DNA of 64,000 bases, taken from the NCBI GenBank assembly GCA_027489965.1, contig JAIXZA010000136.1, forward strand, positions 58,356-122,355. Reading direction: 5' to 3'. This stretch comes from Verrucomicrobiaceae bacterium. GTDB lineage: Bacteria > Verrucomicrobiota > Verrucomicrobiia > Verrucomicrobiales > Verrucomicrobiaceae. The position numbers and the translations under genes are program-made. The notes below the pieces were generated by a model. That model had not been told where the DNA came from and searched no databases. It saw nothing but the letters and a program-made list of their open reading frames with translations. Shown piece after piece: positions 34,103 through 43,226 of the stretch. Numbering within the stretch: the stretch's first letter is position 1; each line of letters begins with the position of its first letter.

Positions 34103-35466
34103 AACCTATTGAGCTTCAAACGCTAGCCAGTTTTGTGGACGGAACACTTTCCTCCACAATCAATCCTCTCGTTTCGCGCGTCACGACTGACTCGCGGAAG
34201 GTTGGTCCTGGAGATGTGTTTGTGGTCCTCAAGGGGGATAAATTTGATGCGCATGACTTTATTCCGCAGGTTATTGCTGCTGGTGCATCTGCTGTCGTGG
34301 TAAGTCGTGTCGATGCTAACTGGCAGAAGGATAGCTGCGCTTTCTTACAGGCTGAAGACACATTAGTGGCACTCCAGCAAATGGCGCGTGGCTATCGTAG
34401 TTGGCATCAGCCGCTGGTGATCGGATTGACTGGCAGCAATGGTAAAACCTCAACCAAGGATTTAACCAATATCATTATGGCGCGGAAGTTCCAGACGCGC
34501 GCCACACTTGGTAATTTAAACAATCACATCGGAGTGCCTCTCACGCTGCTTAGCCTTGAAGATGGTGATGAGTGCTCTGTCGTTGAGATGGGCATGAATC
34601 ACGCAGGAGAGATCAAAGTCTTGGTGGACATTGCTTTACCCGATGCTGCGATTGTCACCAATGTTGGTATGGCGCACATTGAGCATTTAGGATCACAGGA
34701 TGCGATCGGCTGGGAGAAAGGTACCTTACCAGCGAATGTTCACGGTGAGGGAATCGTTGTCTTAAATGCCAACGATCCATATAGCGATTTGATTGCTCGT
34801 CATTGCCAGGCAACTGTCTATCGTGCAGGCACTCAAGTGGGAGATGTTCGCGCCTTTGATCTGCGTGCTTCTTCAGAAGGCACTGCCTTTAAACTCGATT
34901 TTGCCGGAGAGATTGTCGAGACGTTCTTGCCTGTCATTGGGGATCATATGGTCGGCAATGCCGCCTTGGCTGCTTGCATGGGCTGGGCTCATGGCATCTC
35001 ACCGCATGACATCGCTGATGCCTTGCGCTCGGCCAAGCTTACAGGCGGCCGTATGGAGACCAAGACGGTAAGAGGTATTCATTTCATCGATGATTCATAC
35101 AATGCCAACCCTGATTCCATGAAGGCAGGTCTTAGCGCATTGGCAGCTCTTGGGAATTCTGGCCGAAAGGTTGCCGTGCTCGGGCGAATGGGGGAACTCG
35201 GTCCTCATGCTTTGGAAGGACACCGCCAAGTCGGCATTTACGCTGCTTCTCTTGGGGTAAGTGCGGTTTATACAGTGGGTGATGAAGCTGCGTTGATCAG
35301 CGATGCTGCTCGTGTGTCTGGACTTACTGAAACACAAAATTTTTCAAACCATGAATCTTGTGCTGCTCATCTGAAAGGTATGCTTCAGGAAGGTGATGCG
35401 GTGCTTTTGAAAGGCAGTCGCTCCGCAGGCATGGAAAAGGTCCTCATTCATTTTCAAACATCATGA
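34099..35466 (+). CDS. murF: UDP-MurNAc-tripeptide:D-Ala-D-Ala ligase MurF
   Basis: The ATP-binding loop GLTGSNGKTSTKD, the LGNLNNHIGVPLTLL motif, EMGMNHAGEI and the C-terminal FIDDSYNANPDSM are the standard MurF series. The enzyme adds D-Ala-D-Ala to complete the UDP-MurNAc pentapeptide. 455 residues, normal. The ATG overlaps the murE stop and the TGA overlaps the mraY start. Confidence 0.96.
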   Translation: MKPIELQTLASFVDGTLSSTINPLVSRVTTDSRKVGPGDVFVVLKGDKFDAHDFIPQVIAAGASAVVVSRVDANWQKDSCAFLQAEDTLVALQQMARGYRSWHQPLVIGLTGSNGKTSTKDLTNIIMARKFQTRATLGNLNNHIGVPLTLLSLEDGDECSVVEMGMNHAGEIKVLVDIALPDAAIVTNVGMAHIEHLGSQDAIGWEKGTLPANVHGEGIVVLNANDPYSDLIARHCQATVYRAGTQVGDVRAFDLRASSEGTAFKLDFAGEIVETFLPVIGDHMVGNAALAACMGWAHGISPHDIADALRSAKLTGGRMETKTVRGIHFIDDSYNANPDSMKAGLSALAALGNSGRKVAVLGRMGELGPHALEGHRQVGIYAASLGVSAVYTVGDEAALISDAARVSGLTETQNFSNHESCAAHLKGMLQEGDAVLLKGSRSAGMEKVLIHFQTS

Positions 35467-36608
35467 TCTACTGGCTCTACGAACTACGACAATGGCTGGA
35501 AGCGCATCACTGGATCAGTGATGACGCTTTTCTCTATAAGTTGCTGAATATTTTTAAGTATCACACTTTCCGTGCGGGTGGTGCGGCGATCACGGCTTTT
35601 GCGCTATCTCTGATGTATGGGAATTGGGTGATTCGTAAACTGATCTCACTCAAACTTGGGCAGCCGATTCGTACGGCAGAGGAAGTTGGCAAGCTTTTTG
35701 AACTGCAAGGCAAAAAAGTTGGCACCCCAACCATGGGCGGTGTCTTGATTTTATCCACGATTCTCATCTCAACGCTGCTTTGGGCCAAGCTAGATAATAT
35801 CATGGTCTGGATCATCCTCTTTACGACAGTGGGACTGGGTGGACTGGGGTTTTACGATGACTATTTAAAGGTCAGTAAAAAGAACTCAAAAGGAGCCAGT
35901 GCTCGCATTAAGCTGGTGTGGCAGACGGGTGTGGCGGTTGTTGCTGGCCTGCTCTTTGCCTATGCCGTGCCACCCGATGAAGGGGTGACTCTGCGTGCTC
36001 TCTATGTGCCCTTTTTCAAAGACGCCTTAATCGCCGACATGGGCATTTTTGCGGTGGCCTTGTTCACGCTGATTATTGTTGGATCATCGAATGCAGTGAA
36101 TCTCACGGATGGTCTAGATGGTTTGGCGACTGGATGCTCTCTTACCACAGCGATCACGTATGCAGGCTTTGGATACATTTGCGGCAATGCCAACTACTCT
36201 GAGTATTTGGGGGTTGCGCATCACAGTTTGGCCAATGAATTGCCGATTGTGGCCATGGCATTGGCTGGTGCATGTCTGGGCTTCCTCTGGTTTAATGCGC
36301 ATCCGGCAAAGATGTTCATGGGAGATACTGGCTCACTTGCTCTAGGTGGCTGCATTGCTACTCTTGCCATTGGCTGCAAACAAGAGATTGTCTTGGCCCT
36401 GGTCGGCGGTGTTTTTGTCATGGAAGCAATGAGTGTCATCATTCAAGTCATCAGCTTCAAGAAGCGGGGTAAGCGCGTTTTCCGGATGGCTCCCATTCAC
36501 CATCATTTTGAATTGGGTGGTTGGCACGAGAACCAAGTTATCGTCCGCTTTTGGATTCTTTCTCTGCTCTTTGCCATGCTTGGCCTGGCGACTCTGAAAC
36601 TTCGTTAA
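35463..36608 (+). CDS. mraY: Phospho-MurNAc-pentapeptide translocase MraY
   Basis: About ten membrane segments with the catalytic signatures GTPTMGGVLI, FYDDYLKV (Asp pair), NAVNLTDGLDGLA and the HHHFELGGWHE motif. MraY transfers phospho-MurNAc-pentapeptide to undecaprenyl phosphate to make lipid I. 381 residues with a short extra N-terminal stretch, as in other verrucomicrobia and E. coli. It lies directly behind murF with overlap and 2 bases before murD. Confidence 0.96.
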   Translation: MIYWLYELRQWLEAHHWISDDAFLYKLLNIFKYHTFRAGGAAITAFALSLMYGNWVIRKLISLKLGQPIRTAEEVGKLFELQGKKVGTPTMGGVLILSTILISTLLWAKLDNIMVWIILFTTVGLGGLGFYDDYLKVSKKNSKGASARIKLVWQTGVAVVAGLLFAYAVPPDEGVTLRALYVPFFKDALIADMGIFAVALFTLIIVGSSNAVNLTDGLDGLATGCSLTTAITYAGFGYICGNANYSEYLGVAHHSLANELPIVAMALAGACLGFLWFNAHPAKMFMGDTGSLALGGCIATLAIGCKQEIVLALVGGVFVMEAMSVIIQVISFKKRGKRVFRMAPIHHHFELGGWHENQVIVRFWILSLLFAMLGLATLKLR

Positions 36609-36610
36609 AC

Positions 36611-37942
36611 ATGTCACGCTTTAAAGGACAACACTTTGCCATTCTCGGTGCTGGTCGCAGCGGGTTGGGTGCTGCAAGATTGGCTCGTCTGCACGGAGCA
36701 GAAGTGACCGTTTTTGATGAAGGTGACCCGCAAAGAATTAAAGGTTCCCTCGATAAATTACAGGCTGAATCCTTTCGAGCTGTGAGTGGACAGGAGGCCC
36801 GTGATTTGTTGGTGAAATCTGGGGATTTTCAGCGCGTTATTATTAGCCCAGGACTTGATGCTGGGTGGCCGTTGCCAAAAAAATTCACCGATGTCGGTGT
36901 GCCGTTAGAGGGTGAGATGGAGTTTGCCTTCAATCTCACTGACTTGCCTATGATCTCGATCACAGGAACGAACGGTAAGAGTACCTGCACGGAACTCATT
37001 GCACATATTCTCAATGCCTGTGGGTTAAAGTCTGTGCCTTGTGGCAATCATGGCATGTCTTTGAGCGAAGTTGTTTCGAGTGGTGATTGTTATGATGTCT
37101 TGTCTCTCGAGGTGAGTAGTTTCCAGTTGGAAACGATCAAGCATTTCCGCACCAAGGTCAGTCTCTGGCTAAACTTTGCGCCGGATCATTTGGATCGTTA
37201 TCCTGGCATGGGCGAATACTTTGCCGCCAAGTCACGAATCTTTGAGAACGTGACGGCTGAAGACGTGGCTATTGTGAGGGCAGGAGAGCCTGTTTCTTCA
37301 GGGGCAGCCAAGCGATTAACTTTCTCTGCTTATGGTTCCGAGGCAGATGCGGCCTATTCGGCGGGTGAGTTTTTCATCCAGGGTCAGTTGATTGGCGCTA
37401 CATCGTCATTGCGTCTACGCGGCAAGCATAATATGGAAAACGTCCTGGCCGCTCTGATGGCTTGTAAAGTTTTTGGCCTGACTTATTCAGACATGCTGAA
37501 AGCCATAGAAAGCTACGAGCCCCCAGCTCATCGCTGTGAACTGGTACGTGAGTTGAATGAGCGAGAATACATCAATGATTCCAAAGCCACCAATCTGCAC
37601 GCCCTGGAAGCATGCATCGGCTCTATGGACCGTCCGATCGTTCTGATAGCAGGCGGAAAAGATAAACAGCTCGATTACTCGCCCCTGAGATCTTCTTTGA
37701 ATGGACAGGTGCGCGCCATGGTTTGTCTGGGAGAGATCCGCCAATCTTTGCACGACATGTTCTCTGATCTCTTGCCCTGCCATGTGGCTACAGATATGGC
37801 GGATGCGGTGCGGATTGCGGCCTCCATTTCTCTTCCTGGTGATAGCATCATCCTGAGTCCAGGAACTTCTTCTTTCGATATGTACACGGGCTATGGCCAG
37901 CGCGGAGATGCCTTCCGAGTGGCTGTGAACGCCCTTCTTTAA
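36611..37942 (+). CDS. murD: UDP-MurNAc-alanine:D-glutamate ligase MurD
   Basis: An N-terminal Rossmann-like UMAG-binding domain (FAILGAGRSGLGAARLA) is followed by the ATP loop SITGTNGKSTCTELI, CGNHGMSLSEV, LEVSSFQLETI, LNFAPDHLDRY and YINDSKATN, the MurD pattern. It adds D-Glu to UDP-MurNAc-Ala. 443 residues. The frame is open further back into mraY, but ATG 36611, two bases after the mraY stop, matches the expected N-terminus. Confidence 0.95.
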   Translation: MSRFKGQHFAILGAGRSGLGAARLARLHGAEVTVFDEGDPQRIKGSLDKLQAESFRAVSGQEARDLLVKSGDFQRVIISPGLDAGWPLPKKFTDVGVPLEGEMEFAFNLTDLPMISITGTNGKSTCTELIAHILNACGLKSVPCGNHGMSLSEVVSSGDCYDVLSLEVSSFQLETIKHFRTKVSLWLNFAPDHLDRYPGMGEYFAAKSRIFENVTAEDVAIVRAGEPVSSGAAKRLTFSAYGSEADAAYSAGEFFIQGQLIGATSSLRLRGKHNMENVLAALMACKVFGLTYSDMLKAIESYEPPAHRCELVRELNEREYINDSKATNLHALEACIGSMDRPIVLIAGGKDKQLDYSPLRSSLNGQVRAMVCLGEIRQSLHDMFSDLLPCHVATDMADAVRIAASISLPGDSIILSPGTSSFDMYTGYGQRGDAFRVAVNALL

Positions 37943-37967
37943 GTCACAAAACAAAAATAAACATCCC

Positions 37968-39068
37968 ATGAAAAAGCCCAATAAAGACAAAATTCTTCTC
38001 AATCTGCTTGAAGGTGAAAAGCATAAACACCGTGTCGCGATGGTGAATGAAGAAGCGGCATGGAATCAGCATGAGCCGAATTCAAACATGGCACGCATGT
38101 TCGTGGTCATGCTTCTCATTCACGTCGTCGTGATTGGTGGTATCATTGTCTATGACATGATGAATGGAGAAGAGGTGCAGCCTGCGACGGTGATTACTTC
38201 TAATTCACCATCGACTCCACTGAGTTCACTGCCTTCGCCCTCAGCCAAGGTTGAGGCTTCTGGCAATCCTATTCCAATCGAAGAGTGCGCTACCTATGAG
38301 TGGCGCTCAGGTGACTCGATTGCCAGCGTATCGAAAAAGCTTGGGGTCACTGAGGCTGTGCTGATTAAAATGAACATGTTGGACAAAGGTACTCAGTTGG
38401 AGGCCAATTCAATCATTCGTTATCCGAAGCAGCCGGTGGTAAAAGCTGTCGGTATCAGTGTCGCTGGAGCCAATGGTGAGCTCGCTACCTCAGCCCTGCC
38501 CGCAGCAAGCATAGCCGCAGCTAAAGATGCCATGCCTCTGGTCGCACCAGGTGAACAATCTTTCTCCTTTCAGCCTACCATTGTCGGCGAACTTGCACCG
38601 ACGCCAGGTCAGGTTCCCGTGATTCCAATGGTTCAAGACTCACCTCCAAGCGCAGAGACAGTTGCGGCTACTGGTACGCCTGCAGTTGTTGAGACCAAGC
38701 AGGAGGAGTTGCCCCCAGTCATTGAAGAGACCGCCCCAGCCCCCAAGGTGGAAAGTCCAAAGGTAGCTGCGGTGAAAACCCCCAAAGTCGAATCACATGA
38801 TGAAGATGAAGTGCCAAAAGCACTGCCAGTGAAGCGCTATGCGCCACCTGCGGTGAATAAGCCTGCTACCAAGAAGATCGCTGAAGCAGCTCCTATCAAA
38901 AAGGAGCCAGCTAAGGCATCTCGTACCTACACGGTGAAATCAGGTGAGACCCTTTACAGCATCGCTACACGCAATGGAGTCAGTGTTAAATCTTTGCAGG
39001 CGGCAAATAAAATCGTCAAACCTGAGAGTCTACGCGATGGCTTGAAATTGGTTATTCCAGCTCGTTGA
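37968..39068 (+). CDS. Membrane-anchored protein with two LysM domains
   Basis: A basic cytoplasmic segment (1-43), one membrane helix (about 44-62), a first LysM-like motif (YEWRSGDSIASVSKKLGV..., about 105-152), a long Pro/Ala/Glu/Lys-rich linker (about 160-310) and a canonical C-terminal LysM (YTVKSGETLYSIATRNGVS, about 320-365). LysM binds the glycan of peptidoglycan. It sits between murD and ftsW in the cell-wall cluster, so a role in septal peptidoglycan or division is likely, perhaps taking the place of an ftsN/ftsQ-type factor. That role is inference. 366 residues, no enzyme domain. Confidence 0.85.
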   Translation: MKKPNKDKILLNLLEGEKHKHRVAMVNEEAAWNQHEPNSNMARMFVVMLLIHVVVIGGIIVYDMMNGEEVQPATVITSNSPSTPLSSLPSPSAKVEASGNPIPIEECATYEWRSGDSIASVSKKLGVTEAVLIKMNMLDKGTQLEANSIIRYPKQPVVKAVGISVAGANGELATSALPAASIAAAKDAMPLVAPGEQSFSFQPTIVGELAPTPGQVPVIPMVQDSPPSAETVAATGTPAVVETKQEELPPVIEETAPAPKVESPKVAAVKTPKVESHDEDEVPKALPVKRYAPPAVNKPATKKIAEAAPIKKEPAKASRTYTVKSGETLYSIATRNGVSVKSLQAANKIVKPESLRDGLKLVIPAR

Positions 39069-39107
39069 TTCATTGGTTCAGCCTTTTATCAAACCATCCC
39101 AATCATC

Positions 39108-40283
39108 ATGGCTAAGCGCTCTGTTCTCCTCTTGCTACTTGCGGTGGCATTGCTAGTCGGGCTAGGCATCACGATGCTGGCTAGCACGAGCTTTTTCACG
39201 AAAGAGGGTGGTGGAGAAGAGTATGTGACGGTCTGGAAACAAGTGCTCTGGATGGGGGTCGCGTTTGTGGCCTGCATCACGATGGCTTTGATGGATTTTA
39301 ATCTTTGGTATCGCTGGCGCTGGTATTTGTTTGGTCTGGCAGTCTTTGGGCTTCTACTTTGCTATGAATCACATCTGGCCACCTTGATCGGCTATAAGCC
39401 ACTGATTGCTGCCAAAGTGAATGGTGCGGCGCGCTGGATCGGTGTCGGTTCCTTTCGCGTGCAGCCTTCCGAGTTTGCCAAGATTATCTTGATCATTGCC
39501 ATGGCAGGTTGGTTTGCCAAGCATGAGACCTTAGAGGGGACCTTGAAACATGGACTTGTGCTTCCGGGCGCAGTACTCGGTCTGATTGTTGCCATGATTG
39601 GTGGAGAGGTAGATCTTGGGAATGCCACCGTTGCTGCATTGGTGGGCGCAGGGATTATGTTCGTGGCAGGCACTCGCTTTCGCTATCTAGCTGTCATTTT
39701 TGGCTCTGGCATCGCAGCCTTGGTCATGGGAATATTCTTGGCTCCAAATCGCTTTGAGCGTGTCATGGCCATTACGCATCTAGAAGAGGTCAAAGACGGC
39801 ATCGGACTTCAGCAGTGGGTTTCCTGGTTGGCTTTTGGCTCAGGCGGTCTGCATGGACGGGGATTGGGAGAGGGGCGCATGAAGCTTTCGTACCTGCCCG
39901 AAGCTCATACCGACTTTATCTTTCCCATGGTGGGTGAGGAGCTAGGTCTCTGGGGTGTCTTAGGAACAGTGGCTGCTTTTATTGTGCTGCTTTTTGCTGG
40001 TATGTGCATCAGCAGTTACGCACCCAACCGATTCGGGAAGTTGCTAGGTTTCGGATTGACCTTCTTACTTTCTTTGGAAGCGCTCTTGAATATGGGCGTG
40101 ACCACTGCTCTTTTGCCGAATAAGGGTCTTCCACTCCCCTTCGTTTCGTACGGAGGTTCGAGTCTGTTAGCCGCCATGGTGGCGGTGGGAATCCTGATCA
40201 ATATCCATCGTCAAGGGGTGCATTTAACCTGGGATCAATTGCCTGTGATCCGGAGAAAGCGCCGCTGGACGCCAGAACTCTAA
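39108..40283 (+). CDS. ftsW: Peptidoglycan glycosyltransferase FtsW (SEDS)
   Basis: Ten or so membrane segments with SEDS motifs: GSFRVQPSEFAKI, GEVDLGNATVAALV, AHTDFIFPMVGEELG, and the C-terminal NKGLPLPFVSYGGSSLL. It polymerises lipid II at the septum with FtsI. 391 residues. MurG follows after 5 bases. RodA has a similar sequence, but the position in the dcw cluster favours FtsW. Confidence 0.95.
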   Translation: MAKRSVLLLLLAVALLVGLGITMLASTSFFTKEGGGEEYVTVWKQVLWMGVAFVACITMALMDFNLWYRWRWYLFGLAVFGLLLCYESHLATLIGYKPLIAAKVNGAARWIGVGSFRVQPSEFAKIILIIAMAGWFAKHETLEGTLKHGLVLPGAVLGLIVAMIGGEVDLGNATVAALVGAGIMFVAGTRFRYLAVIFGSGIAALVMGIFLAPNRFERVMAITHLEEVKDGIGLQQWVSWLAFGSGGLHGRGLGEGRMKLSYLPEAHTDFIFPMVGEELGLWGVLGTVAAFIVLLFAGMCISSYAPNRFGKLLGFGLTFLLSLEALLNMGVTTALLPNKGLPLPFVSYGGSSLLAAMVAVGILINIHRQGVHLTWDQLPVIRRKRRWTPEL

Positions 40284-40288
40284 TTTTC

Positions 40289-41419
40289 GTGAAATCTAAA
40301 TCTAAAAAATCCATCCATGTTCTGATAGCATGCGGTGGCACAGGGGGGCATCTGTTTCCTGGCATTGCTGTAGCTGAAGTGTTGAAAGCCCAAGGTCATG
40401 AAGTGACCATCCTCATCAGTGAAAAGAAGATCGACGCCATAGCTGCCTCTGGGCACAAGGAGTTGAAGTTCGAAAAAATGCCGTTTTTGGCCATGCCAAA
40501 ACCCTGGTCGCCCAAGATGTTCGGTTTCCTCAGCGGCTTATGGAAAGGCATGAAGCAGTGCCGAAAGATCATTCGCGATAAGAAAGTGGACGTAGTCCTA
40601 GGCATGGGTGGATTCACCTCTTTTATTCCGCTCTACTCAGGGCGGAAAGAGAAGTGTCGCACCTTCATTCATGAGAGCAATGCTATCCCAGGCAAGTCGA
40701 ACAAGCTCAACGCACGCTATGCAGACATCGTTCTTTGTGGATTAGAGGCCTGCAAACCGCACTTCCTAGAGCATCCAGATATCCGCGTGGTTGGCACACC
40801 TGTTCGTAACTCGATGCGTGAGAAGGGTGGCGATGATCCGCATGCCTTTTTCAAATTGGATAAAACCAAAAAGACACTTCTGATCATGGGCGGCAGCCAA
40901 GGCGCACGGGGAGTTAATCGTGTGGTGGGCATGACCTTGGAGCAGTTTGAAAAAATGGGTATCCAGGTTCTTCACATTGCTGGTCCCACGGACTATGAAG
41001 AAGTCATCGATGTTTACGCTAAACACCCGCTTTTGGCTCAGCATGTCGCTGCATTCTGTCATCGTATGGATTTAGCCTATCGTGTGGCTGATTTAGCGAT
41101 CGCGCGCAGCGGAGCGTCTTCAATGTCAGAACTGGCCTTCTTTGGTGTGCCTAGTCTTTTGGTCCCCTATCCGACCGCAGCAGAAGATCATCAAACTCGG
41201 AATGCCGAGATCTTTGACAGCGCGGGTGCTGCCCGTTTGTTGCCTGAAAAGGATCTCAATGCCAATGTGCTCGCTGATGCCGTTAGAGCCATTCTTTATA
41301 ATCCAGCCACAGGTGAGGCCATGAAGACTGCTGCGAACTCCATGGCCACCCGCGACTCAGCGGAAAAGATTGCTGCGTTAATTGTAGAGCAAGCGAGGAT
41401 TCCCAAAATGACTGCCTAG
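40289..41419 (+). CDS. murG: UDP-GlcNAc:lipid I GlcNAc transferase MurG
   Basis: The N-terminal glycine loop ACGGTGGHLFPGIAVAE, VLGMGGFTSFIPL, HESNAIPGKSNKLNARYAD, GGSQGARGVNR and ARSGASSMSELAFFGVPSLLVPYP are characteristic. MurG makes lipid II at the inner face of the membrane. GTG start at 40289. It is the last gene of the cluster. The next gene is convergent and abuts it without a gap, so murC, murB and ftsQAZ must be elsewhere. Confidence 0.95.
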   Translation: MKSKSKKSIHVLIACGGTGGHLFPGIAVAEVLKAQGHEVTILISEKKIDAIAASGHKELKFEKMPFLAMPKPWSPKMFGFLSGLWKGMKQCRKIIRDKKVDVVLGMGGFTSFIPLYSGRKEKCRTFIHESNAIPGKSNKLNARYADIVLCGLEACKPHFLEHPDIRVVGTPVRNSMREKGGDDPHAFFKLDKTKKTLLIMGGSQGARGVNRVVGMTLEQFEKMGIQVLHIAGPTDYEEVIDVYAKHPLLAQHVAAFCHRMDLAYRVADLAIARSGASSMSELAFFGVPSLLVPYPTAAEDHQTRNAEIFDSAGAARLLPEKDLNANVLADAVRAILYNPATGEAMKTAANSMATRDSAEKIAALIVEQARIPKMTA

Positions 41420-42301
41420 TTAGGCTGTCATGGTGCAGACCGGAAAGTCTTGAGTCGCCAGTTCCGCAGCCATATCAGGGCTGGGCTTAAAGGTAGGCTC
41501 GCGACTTGGGCGGATATGGGAACGGTCGTTCAGAAAGGTGATGAGGTGCTCTCGCAGTTTATAGTAGCGTGGGTCTTCCATGATCTCTTTGCGGTTACGA
41601 GGTCGTTCGAAAGGGATGTTTAAAATATCTCCAACTTCGGCTTCAGGACCGTTGGTCATCATGACGACTCGATCCGATAGGAAGATGGCCTCATCCACAT
41701 CATGAGTGACCATGAGTGTGGTGATACGATTGCGGCGCCAAAGTTCGAGCAGGACTTCTTGTAGTTCGTAACGGGTCAATGAATCCAGCATGCCGAAGGG
41801 TTCATCCAGCAGTAGCATTTTCGGCTGAAGGGCAAAGGCACGAGCAATCCCGACACGTTGTCGCATCCCCTGGGAGAGTTCACTCGGACGCTTATGCATG
41901 GCGTCTCCAAGGCCGACGATGGTGAGGTAATACTCAGCCATTTGCCGACGCTCGGTTTTGCTGGCGGTGAAATAAACTTGGTTAACGCCGAGCATGACAT
42001 TTTCAAAGGCAGTCATCCACGGCAGAAGGCAAGGGGATTGAAAGACGATGCCGCGATCAGGGCCTGGGCCGCTGGCTTCTTTACCTGCAAGGATCATGTT
42101 GCCTTGACTCAGATCACTCAAACCAGCGACCATCATAAGGACGGTGCTTTTTCCACAGCCACTGTGACCGATGAGGGTGGCAAACTCACCTTCCTTTAAT
42201 TTGAGATTGAAGTCTTTGACGATGGTGGTTGGACCTTTTGGGGTGTCGTAGGTCTTCCAGAGCCGATCTAGCTCAAGCATTTTGGGGTTCTTTACACTCA
42301 T
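41420..42301 (-). CDS. nrtD: Nitrate-type ABC transporter ATPase (NrtD-like)
   Basis: Walker A GHSGCGKST, signature LSQGMRQRVGIARAFAL, Walker B MLLLDEPFGMLD and a switch His (VTHDVDEA). The DRIVFQSPCLLPWMTAFENV segment and the order of genes match the NrtD/SsuB/TauB branch. It would energise uptake of nitrate or a similar anion with NrtB. 293 residues. Its start overlaps the stop of the paired ATPase gene by 4 bases, and its stop lies directly against the murG stop. Confidence 0.88.
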   Translation of the reverse strand: MSVKNPKMLELDRLWKTYDTPKGPTTIVKDFNLKLKEGEFATLIGHSGCGKSTVLMMVAGLSDLSQGNMILAGKEASGPGPDRGIVFQSPCLLPWMTAFENVMLGVNQVYFTASKTERRQMAEYYLTIVGLGDAMHKRPSELSQGMRQRVGIARAFALQPKMLLLDEPFGMLDSLTRYELQEVLLELWRRNRITTLMVTHDVDEAIFLSDRVVMMTNGPEAEVGDILNIPFERPRNRKEIMEDPRYYKLREHLITFLNDRSHIRPSREPTFKPSPDMAAELATQDFPVCTMTA

Positions 42302-43218
42302 GCTAATACCTCCACTTCTTCACGTTGATTGTCTGTACGGCGTTTGGGGCCGCGTCGATTGATAAACTCCATGTTATGTAAGTTATTGAGATCCTCTGGG
42401 AGGATGTCAGGGAGGCTGAGTTTGCGGCTGGACTTCACCTTGTTTTTGCCCTTGGAGTCGAGCAGTGTGGTGATCAGGTGAGCACGCAGTCTTTTGAATT
42501 CCGGCTCGTGATTGATGAGCTTACGATCTCGGGGACGTGGGATGTTTACGCTGATGGACTCGCCTAAAGTCGCAGGTGAAGTAGGCAGGAGTGGGATGAC
42601 GCGATCAGCCACGAGGATGGCTTCATCAGGATCATTGGTGATCCAGATGACGGTGGTTTTATTCTTGAGCCAAATGTCAGCGATCTCGTCCTGAAGCTGT
42701 GCGCGGGTGAGTGCATCAAGGGCGCTTAAAGGCTCGTCCATGAGGAGCACTTTCGGCTCTATGGCTAATGTGCGGGCGACGGAGACGCGCTGCCTCATGC
42801 CGCCGGAGAGTTCTTTCGGCAGCTTGTTTGCTGCCGGGGTCAACTTAACCATGGCGATGTATTTAGCGACATGGTCGGCGCGCTTTTCTTTGCTCCAATC
42901 TTTAAAAACTTCGTCAACTGCGAGTGCGATGTTTTCAGTGACGGTGAGCCAGGGGAGCAGCGAGTAGTTTTGAAAAACAAGGCCGCGGTCTGGACCTGGC
43001 TCGGTGATGACTTGGCCTTCAATGCTTGCTGTGCCTGCGTCCGGTTTGACGAGGCCTGAGAGCAGATTGATCAGGGTGCTTTTGCCTGAACCCGAATAAC
43101 CAACAATCACAACGAACTCACCCCTTTCTACCGTGAGGTTGATGTCTCTGAGGACTTCCGTTCGATTACCTGGACTGCCAAAGCCTTTTGAGGCGTCTTT
43201 GATTTCGATGAAGGACAT
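42298..43218 (-). CDS. nrtC: Nitrate-type ABC transporter ATPase (NrtC-like, without solute-binding domain)
   Basis: Walker A GYSGSGKST, signature LSGGMRQRVSVARTL, Walker B VLLMDEPLSALD. 306 residues. Cyanobacterial NrtC carries a C-terminal NrtA-like domain; here the ATPase ends after about 50 extra basic residues. The NrtA-like partner domain may be the separate protein at 45430-46536. It forms the heterodimeric ATPase with the overlapping downstream gene and lies 8 bases behind the permease gene. Confidence 0.85.
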   Translation of the reverse strand: MSFIEIKDASKGFGSPGNRTEVLRDINLTVERGEFVVIVGYSGSGKSTLINLLSGLVKPDAGTASIEGQVITEPGPDRGLVFQNYSLLPWLTVTENIALAVDEVFKDWSKEKRADHVAKYIAMVKLTPAANKLPKELSGGMRQRVSVARTLAIEPKVLLMDEPLSALDALTRAQLQDEIADIWLKNKTTVIWITNDPDEAILVADRVIPLLPTSPATLGESISVNIPRPRDRKLINHEPEFKRLRAHLITTLLDSKGKNKVKSSRKLSLPDILPEDLNNLHNMEFINRRGPKRRTDNQREEVEVLA

Positions 43219-43226
43219 ATGCTTCC

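Noticed and set aside
37968..39068. FtsQ or FtsN identity of the LysM protein
   Set aside because: No POTRA or SPOR domain is visible; only a membrane helix and LysM motifs can be supported.
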